From Bacteroidales bacterium (GTDB lineage: Bacteria > Bacteroidota > Bacteroidia > Bacteroidales > UBA10428): 32,329 nt of DNA. Location: contig JAFGEO010000065.1 of assembly GCA_016931575.1 (NCBI GenBank), positions 1 to 32,329 on the forward strand. Direction: 5' to 3'. Made by a program: the position numbers and the translations under genes. Below the pieces are notes generated by a model, which was given only the letters and a program-made list of their open reading frames with translations, searched no databases and was not told the origin of the DNA. This document shows, piece after piece, positions 17,203 through 24,856 of this stretch (its first letter is position 1; every line of letters starts with the position of its first letter).

Positions 17203-18090
17203 ATGTTTGGCATCCCGATAAAATATGATGAACCTGTATTCAGGCCCCCTGCCGAAGCCAATTCTGCCATAATTCAGGCTACCATTGGCTGTTCCTGGAA
17301 TCGTTGTGCATTTTGCGAAATGTATACCTCAAAGAACTTCAGGATCCGCAAGTTTGAGGATGTCAGAGAGAATATCAAAAAAATGGCGGTATTGAATGGA
17401 AGGATACGAAAAGTATTTCTGGCCGACGGAAATGCTTTTACCCTTTCTGCATCGCTGTTAATGCCGGTCCTCGGGGAATTGAACAAACATTTCACAGACT
17501 TACAGAGGATATCAGCCTATGCACTTCCAACGGATATCCTCAGGAAGTCGGCAACAGAACTTAGGGAGATACGCAAAGCCGGTCTGAGACTGCTTTATGT
17601 CGGAATAGAATCAGGGGATGATGAGGTTCTGAAGAAGGTCAGAAAGGGAGAAACATACACTTCTACGGCAGAGGGTATTTTAAAGGCCCATTCATCAGGG
17701 ATCGAGACTTCAGTGATGGTCCTCAATGGTCTGGGAGGAAAGGAATACAGCTACCAGCATGCAGTGCAATCTGCAAGGCTGATCAATCAGGTACAACCCA
17801 GGTTTCTATCGACACTGACTTTGAGTTTTCCATACGGCTTACCCCATTTTCAATCCAAATTTGATGGGGACTATCAGGCGATGACCCTGGGGGAGCTTGC
17901 TACCGAACTTAAAATCTTTATTGGCGGGCTTGATTTACAGGCTAGTATATTTCGCAGTGACCATGTGTCGAACCAATTGGTTCTAAAGGGACGGTTACCT
18001 GGGGATAAGCAACTGTTCATACGGCAGATCGATCAAGCTTTGGGAACAATAAATAAAGAGGATTTTCCTGAAACGCCCATGTTTTTGTAA
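17203..18090 (+). CDS. Radical SAM protein, COG1032-like
   Basis: This 295-residue radical SAM enzyme has the iron-sulfur motif CSWNRCAFC (Cys30, 35, 38; a CX4CX2C spacing rather than the classic CX3CX2C). It is followed by EMYTSKNFRIR, a pattern typical of COG1032-like radical SAM proteins. Downstream are the LADGNAF strand and VGIESGDDEVLKKVRKGET, which fit the SAM-binding half-barrel. There is no auxiliary cluster-binding cysteine set and no B12-binding domain, so it is near the minimal length. The reaction is unknown. It ends 97 nt before the propeller/chemotaxis sensor gene on the same strand; no terminator is visible between them, so co-transcription is possible. Confidence 0.85.
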   Translation: MFGIPIKYDEPVFRPPAEANSAIIQATIGCSWNRCAFCEMYTSKNFRIRKFEDVRENIKKMAVLNGRIRKVFLADGNAFTLSASLLMPVLGELNKHFTDLQRISAYALPTDILRKSATELREIRKAGLRLLYVGIESGDDEVLKKVRKGETYTSTAEGILKAHSSGIETSVMVLNGLGGKEYSYQHAVQSARLINQVQPRFLSTLTLSFPYGLPHFQSKFDGDYQAMTLGELATELKIFIGGLDLQASIFRSDHVSNQLVLKGRLPGDKQLFIRQIDQALGTINKEDFPETPMFL

Positions 18091-18187
18091 GCTGTCTTTT
18101 TTTTGGATTTGTGAGTAACATCATCGATAATGGTATTTGAAGTTTGAAGTGTACTTAGTAAATTAAATAATGTTTTATTACGATACT

Positions 18188-21100
18188 ATGAAGTACTTCT
18201 TTCCCCCTGTTTTTATCTTTTTTCTGTTATTCTCAGAAATTGTAGCTGCGGTCAGTTTTCAATTTGATCATATACGGGTTGAACAAGGACTGCCAGATAA
18301 CACCGTAAACTGTTTTATTCAGGATGGCGATGGGTTTATTTGGTTCGGCACCAATGACGGACTATGCCGTTATGACGGTTACTCGATACGGATTTTCAGA
18401 AATAAGGCCGGCGATTCAAAATCCTTAAGTAATAATGTGATTATTTCACTGGCATTGGATCACTCCGGGAACCTATATGTTGGAACGCGAAACGGAGGGT
18501 TGAACATATTGGACCTTCAAACCGAGAAATTTACCCGGTGTAAACCTGCAGAGGGTGATCAGGCATCGGAGAATACGATTCGCACCATCTTTATTGACAG
18601 TCGGGAGCGAGTGTGGATAGGGACGCTTGGAGGTGGCCTGTATGAGTTTCGTCCCGGAGATAATTCGTGTATTTCCTATCGACATATTCCAGGCCAGAAT
18701 AGTTTGAGCGATGATTATATATACTCAATCCTGGAAAAAGAACCCGGAAAATTGTGGATTGGAGCTGAGGGTGGAGGTATTGATCTGTTTGATTATGAGA
18801 ACAAGGTATTCTCCTACTATGAGTTCAAAGCAAATTATGAGCCGGGCAGACAGATATTCGGAAAGATCCTTTTTCAGGATAGTCAGGGAAATATCTGGAT
18901 AGGTACAGGAGGCTACGGGGCATATATTTTTCATCAGGGAACGGGGACCTTTAAGCATCTGGGATATGGGACAGGCAGGGAAGGTTTAAAAAGTAATATC
19001 GTGACTTCCTTTTACGAGGATGCCGATGGTACAATCTGGATCGGGACAGATGGAGGAGGCGTTACCATGTACGATCCGCATACTGCGAAGTTCAGTTATC
19101 TGATGCACGATGCTGAAAATGGACAAAGTCTTAGCAGCAATGCCATCTATTCTATCTACCAGGACCATAAGGAGAATTTATTCATTGGCACCTTTCGCGG
19201 GGGGATAAATATCTTCGATCCGTACAAATATAAATTTGAGCATTATACCCAAAAGCCATCCGGTAGAAACTGCCTTAGTTTTAAATCGGTCCTGGCAATT
19301 TGCGAAGACCGTGAAGGAGTAGTATGGATAGGAACTGACGGAGGCGGGCTGAACCGTTTTTCACCCGATACGCGATCCTTCCATCATTATATCCATGATC
19401 CCAAAGATCCTTCCAGCATCCCCGGAAATGTTATTAAGGCCATTCTGGAAGACAGCCGGGGGAATTTGTGGCTGGGCACCTATGCAGCTGGTTTGATTCG
19501 ATTTGACAGATCGAAAGGTACATTTACACAATATAGCCATGATCCTGAGAACTCTAATAGCATAGGGCATATGAATGTATGGGCTATTTATGAAGACAGC
19601 TATGCGAATCTATGGATTGGACTGATGGGAGGGGGGCTCGATCGTTTAAACAGGGAAACAAATACCTTTGAACATTACAGACACAGCAGTAATCCGGAGA
19701 GTCTGAGTAGCGATAATGTAAAAACTATCCTGCAGGATAACCGGGGAAATATCTGGATTGGGACGGAAGGAGGAGGACTCAACCTCTTTTATCCAGAAAA
19801 GGGCACCTTTAAATCATACCGAAAAGATTTAAATCAGGGAGGTAGCCTAAGCAATGATGATATCCGTGCACTTTACGAAGACACAAAGGGAAACCTATGG
19901 ATTGGAACCGCAGACGGACTTTGCAGGATGACTGGCAGTAAGGAAAAATTTACTTGTTACACTACCGAGCATGGTTTGCCAAATGCTGTAATTAACGGGA
20001 TACAAGAGGATGGTTCGGGCAACTTATGGATAAGTACAAACCAGGGCCTAAGCAGGTATACGCCCCAAAATAACACATTCAGAAACTATACAGTAAGTGA
20101 CGGACTGCAGGCGAACGATTTTAACTACACCGCATCCCTGGAGTCTGCAGCAGGGAAAATGTATTTTGGAGGCAGCAACGGATTCAATGTATTTGACCCG
20201 GAATCAATAAAAGACAATCCCTATACCCCTGAGGTTGTGCTCACCGGGCTTAGTGTTTTTGGTAAGCAGGTGAATCCTGGCGATAAGCTTAGTGATCGTA
20301 TTATCCTCAGGGAGTCCATCAATAAAGCAAAAGAAATTGAGCTTGGCTATAAAGAGAATGTATTCTCACTCAGTTTTGCAGGTTTACACTATAGCTCGCC
20401 TCTGCGTAACCGGTATCAGTATAAGCTGGAAGGATTTGATGAAGCCTGGATTACTTCAGATGCTTTACATCGTACTGCTACATACATGAATCTGGATCCC
20501 GGAACGTATACCTTCAGGGTAAGGGCTTCTAACAGCGATGGGAAATGGTCGACGGATGAAAAAAACCTGGTGATTACCATTTTGCCACCTTGGTGGAGAA
20601 CGGCATGGTTTATTTCGCTTTGTATCCTGGCTGCTCTGGCTGCGGGTGTGGGAATATATGTCTGGAGAAGCCGGGAGATTAAAAATCAGAGAAAGCACCT
20701 GCAGGATACTGTGCAGGAAAGAACCGGGGAACTGAATGAGGTGATCTCCCTGGTTCGTGAGCAGAGCAAAAAAATCTCTGCTTCAGGAGAATTGTTACGC
20801 AATCGGTCAGCAGCCTTAGCTGAGGGGATTAGCAGCCAGGCAGAAAGTGCAAAAAGAATTGAATATGAGGCCGAAGAGCTGACACAGCATACACGGCTCA
20901 ACCGGGAGAATGCATCCAAAACAGATAACATTACCGCGAATACCATTGGAGAGATTGAGAAGTTAAGGCAATCTGCCCTGAAGAATATTGAAGAGATCGA
21001 AGTTATTTCTGAAAAAACTAAAATGCTTGAAGAGATCTTTACCCAAACGAATATCCTGGCGATTAATGCATCCATTGAGGCAGCAAGAGCCGGAGAACAG

Positions 21101-21457
21101 GGGAAGGGATTTGCCATCGTGGCTCAAGAAGTCAGGAAGCTTGCCATCAATAGCCAGCAGGTCTCGAGTGAGATTATGGTATCAGCAGAGAAAGGAGTGA
21201 ATATCACCCGCCAATCGGGAGATTTTATGATCAGCTTTATCCCCCAGATTGAGAAAGTGACACAGCTTGTAAAAGAAATCGCAGATGCCAGCCATCATCA
21301 GAGTGCTTCCATTGAGAACATCAATGCATCCCTGAAGGAATTCTTCGGCAGCTCGCATGAGCACAATTCCATTTCGCATGAAATTGCTACCATTTCACAA
21401 CAACTGGATGAGCTGGCAAAGCTTTTAAAAGACAGGGTGATGGCTGTCAAACTATAG
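18188..21457 (+). CDS. Propeller/Y_Y_Y transmembrane sensor with chemotaxis signalling domain
   Basis: This 1089-residue protein begins with a signal peptide or anchor (MKYFFPPVFIFFLLFSEIVAA). About 13-14 periplasmic propeller repeats of the type D..GNIWIGT.GGGL..FD fit two seven-bladed propellers. A Y_Y_Y domain follows (about 720-790, with YQYKLEGFDEAWI and PGTYTFRVRASNSDG), then PPWWRTAWF and one membrane segment (about 800-825). This is the sensory half of hybrid two-component systems that detect glycan fragments. The cytoplasmic part is not HisKA/ATPase/receiver/AraC. It is a long coiled coil with the methyl-accepting signalling hairpin (TNILAINASIEAARAGEQGK, about residues 953-972; FAIVAQEVRKLA). 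No HAMP domain and no che gene are visible. The longer frame from 18170 starts six residues earlier; the ATG at 18188 gives the better signal sequence. Confidence 0.9.
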   Translation: MKYFFPPVFIFFLLFSEIVAAVSFQFDHIRVEQGLPDNTVNCFIQDGDGFIWFGTNDGLCRYDGYSIRIFRNKAGDSKSLSNNVIISLALDHSGNLYVGTRNGGLNILDLQTEKFTRCKPAEGDQASENTIRTIFIDSRERVWIGTLGGGLYEFRPGDNSCISYRHIPGQNSLSDDYIYSILEKEPGKLWIGAEGGGIDLFDYENKVFSYYEFKANYEPGRQIFGKILFQDSQGNIWIGTGGYGAYIFHQGTGTFKHLGYGTGREGLKSNIVTSFYEDADGTIWIGTDGGGVTMYDPHTAKFSYLMHDAENGQSLSSNAIYSIYQDHKENLFIGTFRGGINIFDPYKYKFEHYTQKPSGRNCLSFKSVLAICEDREGVVWIGTDGGGLNRFSPDTRSFHHYIHDPKDPSSIPGNVIKAILEDSRGNLWLGTYAAGLIRFDRSKGTFTQYSHDPENSNSIGHMNVWAIYEDSYANLWIGLMGGGLDRLNRETNTFEHYRHSSNPESLSSDNVKTILQDNRGNIWIGTEGGGLNLFYPEKGTFKSYRKDLNQGGSLSNDDIRALYEDTKGNLWIGTADGLCRMTGSKEKFTCYTTEHGLPNAVINGIQEDGSGNLWISTNQGLSRYTPQNNTFRNYTVSDGLQANDFNYTASLESAAGKMYFGGSNGFNVFDPESIKDNPYTPEVVLTGLSVFGKQVNPGDKLSDRIILRESINKAKEIELGYKENVFSLSFAGLHYSSPLRNRYQYKLEGFDEAWITSDALHRTATYMNLDPGTYTFRVRASNSDGKWSTDEKNLVITILPPWWRTAWFISLCILAALAAGVGIYVWRSREIKNQRKHLQDTVQERTGELNEVISLVREQSKKISASGELLRNRSAALAEGISSQAESAKRIEYEAEELTQHTRLNRENASKTDNITANTIGEIEKLRQSALKNIEEIEVISEKTKMLEEIFTQTNILAINASIEAARAGEQGKGFAIVAQEVRKLAINSQQVSSEIMVSAEKGVNITRQSGDFMISFIPQIEKVTQLVKEIADASHHQSASIENINASLKEFFGSSHEHNSISHEIATISQQLDELAKLLKDRVMAVKL

Positions 21458-21460
21458 AAT

Positions 21461-21658
21461 TTACAGAAAATGGGTTCCTAAAATCTTCTGGCCCATGTTA
21501 CGCGTAAAGGTGTAAGGGTATTTATTCGCATTGCTGAAGAAACATCGTTTTAACCCAGCGTTGAGGAGTATGCCTTCGACCAGACCAATCAGGCTATCCT
21601 TGATAGTAAGTACTGCCATATACGGGGCGGGAGGTTTTTTGTAATTTAATGCCTTGAA
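21461..21658 (-). pseudogene. Short coding-like frame, possible 3' remnant of a lost gene
   Basis: On the minus strand a 65-codon open frame ends with TAA at 21461-21463, 4 nt from the stop of the convergent sensor gene. A possible ATG at 21617-21619 gives a 52-residue peptide (MAVLTIKDSLIGLVEGILLN..., ending NMGQKILGTHFL). Codon choice looks like the neighbouring genes, and placement against a convergent stop is typical of real 3' ends. A stop (TAG at 21659-21661) closes it upstream. I do not recognise a family; it may be a truncated C-terminus or a small intact gene. Confidence 0.3.
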
Positions 21659-21714
21659 CTACATGGGGTTTAACTTCCCCTATAAATCACAAAAAAGAAT
21701 ATATTCTTCAATAA

Positions 21715-21927
21715 ATGGGATTAGACGAAATGAAAAACGATGAATGCATTATTACCCTATATTCAGATAATTTTGAACAAACCTGGCACAAGGAAAATTC
21801 AAAATGGATACAAACAACAAATGGTGTTCAAAGGGAAGCGACGAATGAACAATTATTATCCCATTTGCTTCCATTGTTAATAGAAAACTATCATGGCAAG
21901 TTTAAAATAAAAGTAAATAAAAAATAG
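21715..21927 (+). CDS. Small protein of unknown function
   Basis: This 70-residue frame starts MGLDEMKNDECIITLYSDNF and ends GKFKIKVNKK. It looks like a compact alpha/beta fold: a strand, then WHKENSKWIQTTNG, a helix (NEQLLSHLLPLLIEN) and a final basic strand. An alternative start is the Met at 21730. It is AT-rich and has no clear promoter. I recognise no family, and there is no membrane segment or export signal, so it would be cytosolic. It ends 19 nt before the convergent 5'-nucleotidase. Confidence 0.5.
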   Translation: MGLDEMKNDECIITLYSDNFEQTWHKENSKWIQTTNGVQREATNEQLLSHLLPLLIENYHGKFKIKVNKK

Positions 21928-21946
21928 CAGGACAATTTCATTAAAC

Positions 21947-23683
21947 TTACTCACCGGGAACAGACCGGTATTTTTCCGGGATCTCCGGGATCCCGTCTCC
22001 GTCCTTGTCTTCGAAGGAGGATGCATACCTCAGCATGGATCCCCATACTTTGCCTTCCTGGATCCCCAGCTGTTCAGGATCCATATCGATGAGTGTCATG
22101 TTGAAGTCTTCCACCCTCTCACCGGATGCCAGTTTGGGTTTTACGTTGACCAGTCCGAAGCTTTTCTTCTTCAAAACAGTCAGGAAAGCCATCATGTAGG
22201 AATCTGCAGTAACTGAATAAAGCTTTTCATTTTTCCCGGAGTAATCCAGGGTTTGCCAGGAAGCATTCTTGTCCATGATCCGGATCTCTGCTATTTTATT
22301 GAATATTCCACCCTTGTCTTTGTACTGGATTTGTATACCGCCTGCAAAACAAAAATAGCCCGGATCCTTAGCTGCAACAACATGAAGGAGTTCCAGAACG
22401 ACCTTAAGTTCATGTGCAGTGAAATAGAGTTTCGACAGGGAATATCCGGGAAGCTGATCATTTCCTTCACCCAGGGAGGCTACCTGGAAAATTTCCGTCA
22501 GACTTTGTTTGCCGGGTTTAATGCCGCAGCGGATCATTCCCTGGGCAATCATGGCAATGTCCGTACCCTGCTGATCGAACTCATTGACTGCATAATACAT
22601 GGCATCTGCGATGAAATTTCCTATACTCGTTTGTTCAGGGATGTCTTCATTATGGATTAGCGGGAACTCTGACTCAAAGTACACCTTATCATAGTTCAGG
22701 CCGGCACTTTCTTTCAGGTGCTTTTTGAGCTTTGAAAACTGAATACCGATCAGGGAATCGATAACAGGATCCGGACTTATCTGCTGATCGATGGGTATTA
22801 ACTCATAGCTAAGTTTTTCCGGGGCTCCTTTCTCAAGTGTCAGCTTGCCAAGAAACTTTCCCTGGGTCAGGGCCTGAACGATGGGTGTTCCATTCACGAT
22901 GATCGGTTCATCAAGTTTTGTATGCGTATGGGCGCTTATAATTGCGTCGATGCCATCTACTTTTTGCGCCAGTTCCAGGTCTTCACTCTTTTTCCAGTTT
23001 CCATTATCATCTTTGAATACACCACTATGTGAGAGGCAAATGATGAAATCGGCATGCTCCTGCTTCTGTAAAATATTCACGATTTTCCGGGCAGTCCTGA
23101 TCCTGTCAAGAAGCGGGTAGTCCGTTAATTTTGGGGAGTATTCATAGGCATTATCACCCAGCAGTCCGAATATTCCTACCCTGAGTCCGTCAAGCTCCAG
23201 GATTTCATAGGTTTTAATGATGGAATCGGCATACAGTTCTGTCAGATCATCCTGAACAGAAATATTTGATAAAACCAGCTGAGGGATTCCCAGCTGAGAT
23301 ACATTCCTTAAGTATTTACCGAGAGTTTCCACTCCAAAGTCGAACTCATGATTTCCAATGCTGACGGCATCGTACCCCATTTGCTTCATAAGCTTGAGCT
23401 GAAATCCTGTTTCTGGCTCCAATATCTGGAAGAGGGATCCCATGGTGAAATCACCCGCATCAACAACAATTACAGGATTATCAGCGAGGGTCTTTTCTTT
23501 TTTTATTTGTGTGGCAATGCGGGAAAATCCTCCGGAACCTTCTTCACCCTCCTGATAGCCTTCTCCCAGCAGGGAGGCATGCAGGTCGTTAGTATGCAGA
23601 ATGCTTAGTTTTTTCTGGGCTGAAAGATCAGGTCTGAGTAAGATCAGCATAAGGAAAACAAGGAGTAGAGCAGCGTGTTTCAT
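21947..23683 (-). CDS. Secreted UshA-type 5'-nucleotidase / UDP-sugar hydrolase family
   Basis: The 578-residue protein has a signal peptide (MKHAALLLVFLMLILLRPDLSAQ). Its N-terminal metallophosphatase domain shows all the usual blocks: ILHTNDLHASL, VVDAGDFTMG, IGNHEFDFG, LSHSG and SAHTHTKL, which supply the two-metal ligands. The C-terminal substrate-binding domain (about 325-545) includes DIAMIAQGMIRCGI and YFCFAGGIQIQY. Family members release phosphate from nucleotides or hydrolyse UDP-sugars outside the cytoplasm; the exact substrate is not readable. The tail ends in a DKDGDGIPEIPEKYR motif that looks like a calcium-binding loop. A TATATTTG promoter lies 24-31 nt upstream. Confidence 0.92.
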   Translation of the reverse strand: MKHAALLLVFLMLILLRPDLSAQKKLSILHTNDLHASLLGEGYQEGEEGSGGFSRIATQIKKEKTLADNPVIVVDAGDFTMGSLFQILEPETGFQLKLMKQMGYDAVSIGNHEFDFGVETLGKYLRNVSQLGIPQLVLSNISVQDDLTELYADSIIKTYEILELDGLRVGIFGLLGDNAYEYSPKLTDYPLLDRIRTARKIVNILQKQEHADFIICLSHSGVFKDDNGNWKKSEDLELAQKVDGIDAIISAHTHTKLDEPIIVNGTPIVQALTQGKFLGKLTLEKGAPEKLSYELIPIDQQISPDPVIDSLIGIQFSKLKKHLKESAGLNYDKVYFESEFPLIHNEDIPEQTSIGNFIADAMYYAVNEFDQQGTDIAMIAQGMIRCGIKPGKQSLTEIFQVASLGEGNDQLPGYSLSKLYFTAHELKVVLELLHVVAAKDPGYFCFAGGIQIQYKDKGGIFNKIAEIRIMDKNASWQTLDYSGKNEKLYSVTADSYMMAFLTVLKKKSFGLVNVKPKLASGERVEDFNMTLIDMDPEQLGIQEGKVWGSMLRYASSFEDKDGDGIPEIPEKYRSVPGE

Positions 23684-23706
23684 GTGATTGGTGTATTGAC
23701 AGACTT

Positions 23707-23714
23707 CAAATATA
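23707..23714 (-). promoter_or_regulatory. Candidate -7 element of the 5'-nucleotidase gene
   Basis: TATATTTG on the minus strand is an exact TAnnTTTG match, with an inferred leader of about 18 nt. The upstream element is weak (CCTG where TTTG is expected). Confidence 0.45.
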
Positions 23715-23798
23715 GCTTAAAAACAGCTTTTCAGGACTTTTGATGGGGGAAGAAATTTTAAATGTCGCAGGAGGTCAGGTAATCAGCGTGTTGGGTGC

Positions 23799-23993
23799 AT
23801 GGTACCGGTTTTTATAAGCAAACTTCCTCGTAGCAATGCAGGCCCCCAGCCTCTTGGCTGTACTTCTTACCGGGAAGTACATAGCTATTCGCTTTTCCAA
23901 GGTTTATCAAGGTATCACCTGGCCGGACGATACCAGATCGACAATAATCTGCCTGAGCACATGGAGTACAGCTATAAAACATCAATTAACTAA
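23799..23993 (+). pseudogene. Degenerate IS66-family transposase (TnpC) fragment
   Basis: The 64-codon frame contains LFQGLSRYHLAGRYQIDNNL followed by PEHM (residues 32-55, nt 23892-23963). This matches the C-terminal block of IS66 TnpC, where a WxxLxRYxxDGRxxIDNNLxEN pattern holds the last catalytic acidic region. The usual continuation (IRPxALGRKNxLFAG) is missing: the frame runs into unrelated residues and stops. The preceding residues include PLG, also usual before this block, but with abnormal spacing. No tnpA/tnpB, terminal repeats or target duplication are visible, so this is only a scrap of an old insertion. Confidence 0.5.
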
Positions 23994-24099
23994 AATTGGT
24001 TGAAATTATACCTAACTCAGGAACTTAAAAATCGTATAAATGAACATCATATCATAAGCAATATAGAGCTATGAGATATTTTATTTAGTAATAAGCATT

Positions 24100-24687
24100 A
24101 TGAAAACAAGATTACTCTTTTCTGTCGGAATTTTACTCCTGATGATGGTATCCTCGATATCGTGTGAAAAGTATGAAATGAAGACGGACAGGTATTCATT
24201 TTGGAAAGGTGATATCGAGAATTATTATTACATCCTTGACATGAATGATCAAAAGTTTCATTTGGTAAAAGGGAAACCCTTTATGATTTTGGAATACGAT
24301 CCCATTAGTGGGGTGCCACTTCGTTGCGAATTCGGATTAAGTGAAGCTAAGAATGAATATTTGAGTGGAGTTGAGGGAGCTATCCCAGAACCATTTCTAA
24401 GTGCAAGCACTCTTGAATATTCACAAAAGTTAAATCTGAGCGGTTCTGTCAGTCTATTATGCAATTGGACTACAGTAACTACTCATGAGGAATTAAGTGA
24501 TGGAGGTTTTGAATTTTCCATTGATAAAGGTGCCGACATGTGGGGGCACGAAATACTTCATTTCACTTTTACTTTTGATGATATGACTGGTGAAATTACT
24601 AACGAAGAAGTTACATGGGGTGGAAGAGTATCCGATGTAAAAGCATTCAAACTTATCAGAAAATTTAATAGCAGTACACTTAGATAA
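24100..24687 (+). CDS. Putative lipoprotein of unknown function
   Basis: This 195-residue protein has an N-terminal export signal (MKTRLLFSVGILLLMMVSS) ending at a cysteine in SSISCEK, so it is probably a lipoprotein; the residue at -3 is Ser, which is not classical. The mature part is rich in aromatic and acidic residues and probably beta (YYYILDMNDQKFHLVKGK; WGHEILHFTFTFDDMTGEIT). I recognise no family. The gene is visibly more AT-rich than the housekeeping genes to the left. It sits between the IS66 scrap and the GH2 gene, suggesting recent acquisition. Confidence 0.7.
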   Translation: MKTRLLFSVGILLLMMVSSISCEKYEMKTDRYSFWKGDIENYYYILDMNDQKFHLVKGKPFMILEYDPISGVPLRCEFGLSEAKNEYLSGVEGAIPEPFLSASTLEYSQKLNLSGSVSLLCNWTTVTTHEELSDGGFEFSIDKGADMWGHEILHFTFTFDDMTGEITNEEVTWGGRVSDVKAFKLIRKFNSSTLR

Positions 24688-24720
24688 AGAACTGGTAAAT
24701 TCAAGGGTGATTGGTTTTAA

Positions 24721-24825
24721 AATGAATTGCTGGAATTAAGAGATGAAGCTAATGAGGATTTTGTTTCAACAAACGATTTCTCAAATATTCGAAAATGCAG
24801 CCAGAATAATAGTAAGTACTGGTGA
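24721..24825 (+). pseudogene. Short coding-like fragment between the lipoprotein and GH2 genes
   Basis: An open stretch of 34 codons between stops reads NELLELRDEANEDFVSTN..., ending SQNNSKYW, with no start codon. The composition is protein-like, but the stretch is short and could be chance. If real it is a gene scrap. Confidence 0.2.
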
Positions 24826-24856
24826 TCGAGTAGCATAATCGAAAACATTGAAAAGC

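Larger units (their letters stand above)
23684..24099. other. Intergenic region with IS66 remnant
   Basis: This 416-nt gap holds the 5'-nucleotidase promoter at the left and a degenerate transposase fragment (23799-23993). The last 100 nt are AT-rich with no clear promoter for the lipoprotein at 24100. Confidence 0.55.

Noticed and set aside
18290-20060. Periodic near-repeats along the sensor gene, checked as a possible CRISPR or DNA repeat array
   Set aside because: The period matches propeller blades at the protein level, with strong divergence at the DNA level and no constant repeat/spacer pattern.
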